Assembly (NCBI GenBank): GCA_026395775.1
Contig: JAPLYA010000132.1
Location: forward strand, 1-23,055
DNA from: Candidatus Pacearchaeota archaeon
Lineage (GTDB): Archaea; Nanobdellota; Nanobdellia; Pacearchaeales; GW2011-AR1
Length of the DNA: 23,055 nt
Reading direction: 5' to 3'
Shown here: in pieces, positions 19,847 through 23,055 of the stretch
Layout: each line of letters opens with the position of its first letter
How positions within the stretch are numbered: the stretch's first letter is position 1
Notes under the pieces: model-generated
What the model saw: only the letters and a program-made list of their open reading frames with translations
Databases searched by the model: none
Told to the model about the DNA's origin: nothing
Made by a program: the position numbers and the translations under genes

Positions 19847-21142
19847 ATGAACATTCGAATACCCATCCATACTGTAGACATAGAAGCAAGAAAGAAGATG
19901 GTTGATGATTGGGAAATACCAGAACAGGAGAAAAAAGACTTGCTTTTATTTTTAGAAGACTTGGGTTTAGGAAAAGTAAACAAAGGGAATAAAGTTTCAG
20001 AAGCACGACAAGCTAAATATTTGTATATTCTAAAAATACCTTTATCGTTTTTTAATAAACCAACTTCAAAGCTAACTTTAAAAGATGTTGAAGCATTTGA
20101 GAAAGCACTAACCTCAGACAAAATCAAAAGTCACAAGGAACAGCCGTTCACAAATTCAACAAAATCTGATATAAGAAAGGCATTAAGGACTTATTTAAGA
20201 TGGAAGCTTAAAGCAAAAGCAATCCCTCTAACAGACTGGTTTGATACAAGGTTTGATACAAGGTTTGATACAAGAGTTCCAAGAAATACTCCTGAATATC
20301 TTTCTGAACAGGAAATAGAAAAATTGTATAAAAATTCCAAAAATGCAGGAGATAGGTTTCTTATCGCAGTTTTATTTGATTCTGGAGCAAGGGCAGAAGA
20401 ATTTCATAATATAAGATTTGAAGATGTTCAGCTTCCAAAAGATAAAGATAGTTTTGTAAAGATAACCTTAAAAGAAGAATATAGCAAGACAAAAGGTAGG
20501 GTGATCTCACTTTATTGGAAATATTCTCTTGAAGCAGTGAATGATTATCTTGGAGAAAGAAAGCAGGAAGGAGTAAGGATGGACGAGCCAGTATTTAAGA
20601 ATAAATATGATAATGCAAGGCAAGTTCTTGTCAGATTAGGAAAGAAAGTATTAAAGAAAAATATTCATTATCATTTATTTAGGCATTCTTCAGCTACATA
20701 TTATGCCCCTAAAATGAATAGGCAAGAATTATGCTATAGATATGGTTGGGCTTTTTCTTCTGATATGCCTGATGTTTATATTTCAAGAGCAGGAATGGAA
20801 AACAAGCAATTAGATGAGAAGTTTACTCAAACAGAACTTTCAGAATTGCAGAAAAAATTTGAGAAAGAAAGGCTAGATAAAGAGTTAAGGATAGAAGAAC
20901 TGCGAAAACAACTAGAGTCAGAGATAGGTGAAAGAAAGAAGGAAAGCGAGGCAAGGTTAAAAGAGGAAGAAGCTAAGAAAATAGTTCAAGAACATAACAA
21001 AAAATTGAATAAAGAAGTAAACTGGGATAATATGGTTTTTGAAAGGATGGTAAAAAATCCAAAGTTAGCACCTAAAATGATTAAGGCAATAGGAGATGCA
21101 TGGAAGAAGATTGAGCAAGAGGAAAAGCTTAAAGCAAAATGA
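19847..21142 (+). CDS. Tyrosine recombinase/integrase of element 2, catalytically intact
   Basis: This 431-residue protein (numbered here from an upstream in-frame GTG at 19838, three residues earlier) has an N-terminal core-binding domain (about 20-135), a catalytic domain (about 150-320) and a long charged coiled coil to the end. The catalytic set is present: Arg185 in DSGARAEEF, a Lys in the hairpin YSKTKGRV, HLFRHSSAT (His279, Arg282), Trp304 in YGWAFSS at the His/Trp position, and Tyr314 in PDVYISRAG. It should drive integration/excision at the tRNA-Arg 3' end directly upstream. The ATG at 19847 fits a TATA-like ctttaaaaac at about 19817-19826. A three-copy FDTR repeat lies between the domains. 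Confidence 0.92.
   Translation: MNIRIPIHTVDIEARKKMVDDWEIPEQEKKDLLLFLEDLGLGKVNKGNKVSEARQAKYLYILKIPLSFFNKPTSKLTLKDVEAFEKALTSDKIKSHKEQPFTNSTKSDIRKALRTYLRWKLKAKAIPLTDWFDTRFDTRFDTRVPRNTPEYLSEQEIEKLYKNSKNAGDRFLIAVLFDSGARAEEFHNIRFEDVQLPKDKDSFVKITLKEEYSKTKGRVISLYWKYSLEAVNDYLGERKQEGVRMDEPVFKNKYDNARQVLVRLGKKVLKKNIHYHLFRHSSATYYAPKMNRQELCYRYGWAFSSDMPDVYISRAGMENKQLDEKFTQTELSELQKKFEKERLDKELRIEELRKQLESEIGERKKESEARLKEEEAKKIVQEHNKKLNKEVNWDNMVFERMVKNPKLAPKMIKAIGDAWKKIEQEEKLKAK
20240..20275 (+). repeat. Three tandem 12-bp repeats inside the integrase gene
   Basis: Three copies of tttgatacaagg (the last ends aga) encode FDTR three times, between the core-binding and catalytic domains. The perfect DNA identity suggests recent slippage expansion of an interdomain linker and possible phase-neutral length variation. 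Confidence 0.9.
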
Positions 21143-21261
21143 AAAGCGAACTAAAAGATATAGAAAATAAAATTCGAGAACAACAAGAACAAATCAGGAT
21201 AATAGACAAACAGATTAAGAGGCAAAAATGGACGAATGTTTATTTGTTGTGGAGCAGGTGA
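21139..21261 (+). CDS. Small coiled-coil protein, 40 aa
   Basis: The ATG overlaps the integrase stop codon (ATGA), indicating translational coupling. The product starts MKSELKDIENKIREQQEQIR and is a highly charged helix ending QKWTNVYLLWSR. No family is recognised. It could be a small accessory (excisionase-like) factor, but nothing specific shows this. Confidence 0.5.
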   Translation: MKSELKDIENKIREQQEQIRIIDKQIKRQKWTNVYLLWSR

Positions 21262-21273
21262 TAGGAAAATGGA

Positions 21274-22455
21274 ATGCCACAAGATTTTGATGATACAGTA
21301 AAGGGAATAATCTGGCTAGCATCAGCCGTAGTTTTTACGATATTTATAACATATTATAAAGAAATATTAAATTTTGTAAAATCCTTTAATAATAACTTCT
21401 GGACTCACATTACCACTATGGGCTTATGGAGTATTTTAATAATTCTTGGAGGAATATCTACATATTTTATTATAAGAACAATCATAAAATTGCTTATATC
21501 CGTATCCAATGCCATTGATTACCAGATAGCCCATCGTAATGATAAAACAATAGCAAACCGAAGGGAAACAGAAGAAATCGAAGGTTTAATAGAAACAAAG
21601 CAACCTATCGACCAAAAAGAGCTAATAGAATATATCGAAAAGGTCAAAGCTAAAATAAAGGTTAGTAAACAATCAATTGAGTTATCTTCATATACCCCAG
21701 AACTCAAGAAGCGATTAGCGAAAGCGACTGAGCTTCTTGAGAATTTAGAGAAAGAGAGTAAAATAAAAGATATGCAAAATAAAACAGAGCAAGTCGAAAG
21801 GGAATTGCAAGAAATGGAAGAGCGAAGGAAACAAAAAATAAGGCAAGAGGAAACGAGAAAGTGGAAAATTGAAAGAGACTTAAAGATTAATGATTACTTT
21901 GAGCCAAGGTCTATTTTTAATAAACGGGTATTAACCCCAGAGCAAGCTCTGGACACCGAACCACCACTTCCCCAGAGCAAGCTGTGGGGTATTACAATAA
22001 ATAAAGAAAAGCTAACAGAAAGGGAAGTTCAAGTCCTAAGAGAAGATGGCTTTCAGCAGGTAAATGATTATTGTGTTTATGAAAAGAAGTTTTGCCAGTA
22101 TTTAGTTAAACGAACATTAAATCACTCGGTTGTCCACACTCTTTTAGTCTGGGGTGCCAAAAAACTATTAAAAGATATCAAAGAAGTTAAGAACATTGAG
22201 GAGCATAATACTAGAGACGCCGATATAACTTTTAAATTTCAAGGCAAAATATATGCGTTAGAGATAGAAACAGGCACTTTATTAGATAAGAAAAATCAAT
22301 TAAAAGAAAAATTAGCTTATCTTAATAGAAAATATCCAAAAAGATGGATGTTTATTGTTTCAAATAGAAATCTTCTGCCAAAATATAGAAAATTTGGCTT
22401 TTCTACACCAAGAAATAAGGTGTATGAAACGCTTAGAAAATTGCTGGGAATTTAA
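21274..22455 (+). CDS. Membrane-anchored coiled-coil protein with C-terminal PD-(D/E)XK-like nuclease domain, 393 aa
   Basis: Two transmembrane helices lie at about 10-30 (GIIWLASAVVFTIFITYY) and about 48-70 (TMGLWSILIILGGISTYFII). A long charged coiled coil follows (about 95-205). A C-terminal domain (about 245-393) contains RDADITFKFQGKIYALEIET (Asp315/Asp317 and Glu330-x-Glu332), the D...E-x-(E/K) pattern of the restriction-endonuclease-like fold. After it come KKNQLKEKL and KRWMFIVSNRN, as in archaeal plasmid/virus proteins of that type. A linker at about 217-240 is encoded by a miniature IS200-like element (21937-21989). The protein may be a membrane-tethered nuclease for element maintenance, transfer or defence (inference). 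Confidence 0.65.
   Translation: MPQDFDDTVKGIIWLASAVVFTIFITYYKEILNFVKSFNNNFWTHITTMGLWSILIILGGISTYFIIRTIIKLLISVSNAIDYQIAHRNDKTIANRRETEEIEGLIETKQPIDQKELIEYIEKVKAKIKVSKQSIELSSYTPELKKRLAKATELLENLEKESKIKDMQNKTEQVERELQEMEERRKQKIRQEETRKWKIERDLKINDYFEPRSIFNKRVLTPEQALDTEPPLPQSKLWGITINKEKLTEREVQVLREDGFQQVNDYCVYEKKFCQYLVKRTLNHSVVHTLLVWGAKKLLKDIKEVKNIEEHNTRDADITFKFQGKIYALEIETGTLLDKKNQLKEKLAYLNRKYPKRWMFIVSNRNLLPKYRKFGFSTPRNKVYETLRKLLGI
21937..21989 (+). mobile_element. Miniature transposase-less IS200/IS605-like remnant inside a coding sequence
   Basis: Two hairpins with the same agcaagct core as the IS at 15387-15925 lie 17 nt apart. ccagagcaagctctgg (21937-21952) has perfect 7-bp arms. ccccagagcaagctgtgggg (21970-21989) has 8 of 9 pairs. 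Their order and the gggtat flank at the right match the IS right-end and left-end hairpins. No transposase lies between, so it looks like an internally deleted element (MITE/PATE-like). It is read through in frame as TPEQALDTEPPLPQSKLWGI. Confidence 0.65.
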
Positions 22456-22538
22456 CACCTATTTTAGAGGTGTAGTTTCTGTATTCACCGACGCAGAAAT
22501 TAGGAAAAATTAAGATTTGTGCACCTCTGTATGTAACA
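22455..22538. terminator. Short convergent intergenic region with two hairpins
   Basis: acacct (22455-22460) pairs aggtgt (22468-22473) around attttag. A second dyad, tttctg ... cagaaa, lies at about 22476-22498. They lie between the converging nuclease-like gene and the reverse transcriptase gene and may act as a bidirectional terminator or as structured RNA linked to the reverse transcriptase. There is no evident repeat of any coding segment in this window. Confidence 0.4.
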
Positions 22539-23055
22539 TTATACTTTTGTACTTGAAGGATTATCTAGCTCTTGTCTAATGCTGTAAATTTTCTTAATAA
22601 GCCCTTTTCTCAGCTTATAGCTATTCGCCCAAATTGCATAAGCATTCCAGCCTTGAAAACTTTCCATAAGTTGCCAATAGCCCATCTCACTTTTAGAAAA
22701 CAAGAGTAACTTAATTCTCATGTTAGTTATGTTTCTTTTTCTTAATAATCTGAAGTGATAAAAGCTTCTAAATCCAACAAAGTCAATACCTTGAGATAAA
22801 GGAATAACTTTAGATTTTTCAGGATGAAGCTCTAATTCCAGTTTTTCTCTTAAAAATCTGCCAATTCGTAATTTCCAAGATTCAGTTAGAATTTTGGAAT
22901 TATGTAAGATTACAAAATCATCGACATAACGAATATAATATTTTGCCTTTAACTCGTGCTTGGCAAAATAATCTAATTCATTAAGATAAACATTAGCAAA
23001 AAACTGGCTGGTTAAATTGCCAAGAGGCATGCCAACTCCCTCTTCTGCCTTGCCA
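22539..23055 (-). CDS. Reverse transcriptase, C-terminal part (possible DGR-type), cut by window edge
   Basis: Read from the window edge, the frame gives GKAEEGVGMPLGNLTSQFFA then NVYLNELDYFAKHEL, YYIRYVDDFVILHNSK with the catalytic YVDD box, LHPEKSKVIPLSQGIDFVGF, and a C-terminal helical part with ESFQGWNAYAIWANSYKLRK. PLGNLTSQ plus NVYLNELD is strongly reminiscent of diversity-generating retroelement reverse transcriptases and related unclassified RTs, rather than group II intron maturases. The fingers domain and start lie beyond 23055. There is no maturase or HNH domain at the C-terminus. It belongs to element 2, convergent with the PD-(D/E)XK-like gene. Confidence 0.9.
   Translation of the reverse strand, partial: GKAEEGVGMPLGNLTSQFFANVYLNELDYFAKHELKAKYYIRYVDDFVILHNSKILTESWKLRIGRFLREKLELELHPEKSKVIPLSQGIDFVGFRSFYHFRLLRKRNITNMRIKLLLFSKSEMGYWQLMESFQGWNAYAIWANSYKLRKGLIKKIYSIRQELDNPSSTKV

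Noticed and set aside
20240..20275. CRISPR-like repeats
   Set aside because: The three contiguous 12-bp units have no spacers and lie in frame within the integrase gene.
22456..22538. Template repeat of a diversity-generating retroelement next to the reverse transcriptase
   Set aside because: No adenine-biased near-copy of this short stretch was found in the window. The repeat, if any, would be beyond the window edge.

Overview
The window is a strongly AT-rich archaeal chromosome segment, most likely from a DPANN-type archaeon (Pacearchaeota/Woesearchaeota-like; this placement is inference). The evidence for Archaea is the gene set: archaeal SRP54 and FtsY, a GINS subunit, a RecJ-like DHH nuclease next to an S15-like gene, Bud32 of KEOPS, aIF2-alpha followed by a Nop10-like gene, an ADP-forming acyl-CoA synthetase beta subunit, and two tRNA genes with bulge-helix-bulge introns. 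Most first genes have a TATA-like box about 25 nt before the ATG, as expected for leaderless archaeal transcripts. Shine-Dalgarno-like sequences appear mainly inside operons.

Layout. 1-5666 is core genome: 2-oxoacid oxidoreductase (partial), a hypothetical gene, AcdB, GINS, an orphan antitoxin-like ORF, a phosphoglycerate mutase-like enzyme, FtsY and SRP54. 5687-13537 is an integrated element of about 7.85 kb, bounded by 17-bp direct repeats (16/17) that match a tRNA-Arg 3' end. It holds a tyrosine recombinase with a degenerate catalytic site, a divergent regulator/operator region, a tightly overlapped run of small genes (RHH, HTH and unknowns), a primase-like protein with a DnaG-type zinc finger, and a membrane/secreted cargo block in which each unit has its own promoter. 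13580-19671 is core again: Bud32, a transglutaminase-like protein, a tRNA-Gln gene preceded by a LAGLIDADG endonuclease remnant that is split by an IS200-type insertion, S15-like, RecJ-like, Nop10-like, aIF2-alpha and nucleoside diphosphate kinase. 19705-23055 is a second integrated element, starting at an intact tRNA-Arg(GCG). It has an intact tyrosine recombinase, a membrane-anchored coiled-coil protein with a PD-(D/E)XK-like domain, and a convergent reverse transcriptase cut by the window edge.

The most notable points are as follows. (1) tRNA-Gln(TTG) has a 32-nt intron in the D-loop with a good BHB, and the upstream homing-endonuclease frame runs through its 5' exon and stops inside the intron. 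(2) A diverged repeat of roughly 45-130 bp occupies nearly every core intergenic gap but is not seen in either element. (3) A transposase-less miniature of the IS200 ends is carried in frame inside the PD-(D/E)XK gene. (4) A probable archaeo-eukaryotic primase fold is fused to a DnaG-type CHC2 finger. (5) Two unrelated-looking recombinases are associated with the same tRNA-Arg 3' sequence, one copy of which is a 3' fragment next to SRP54.
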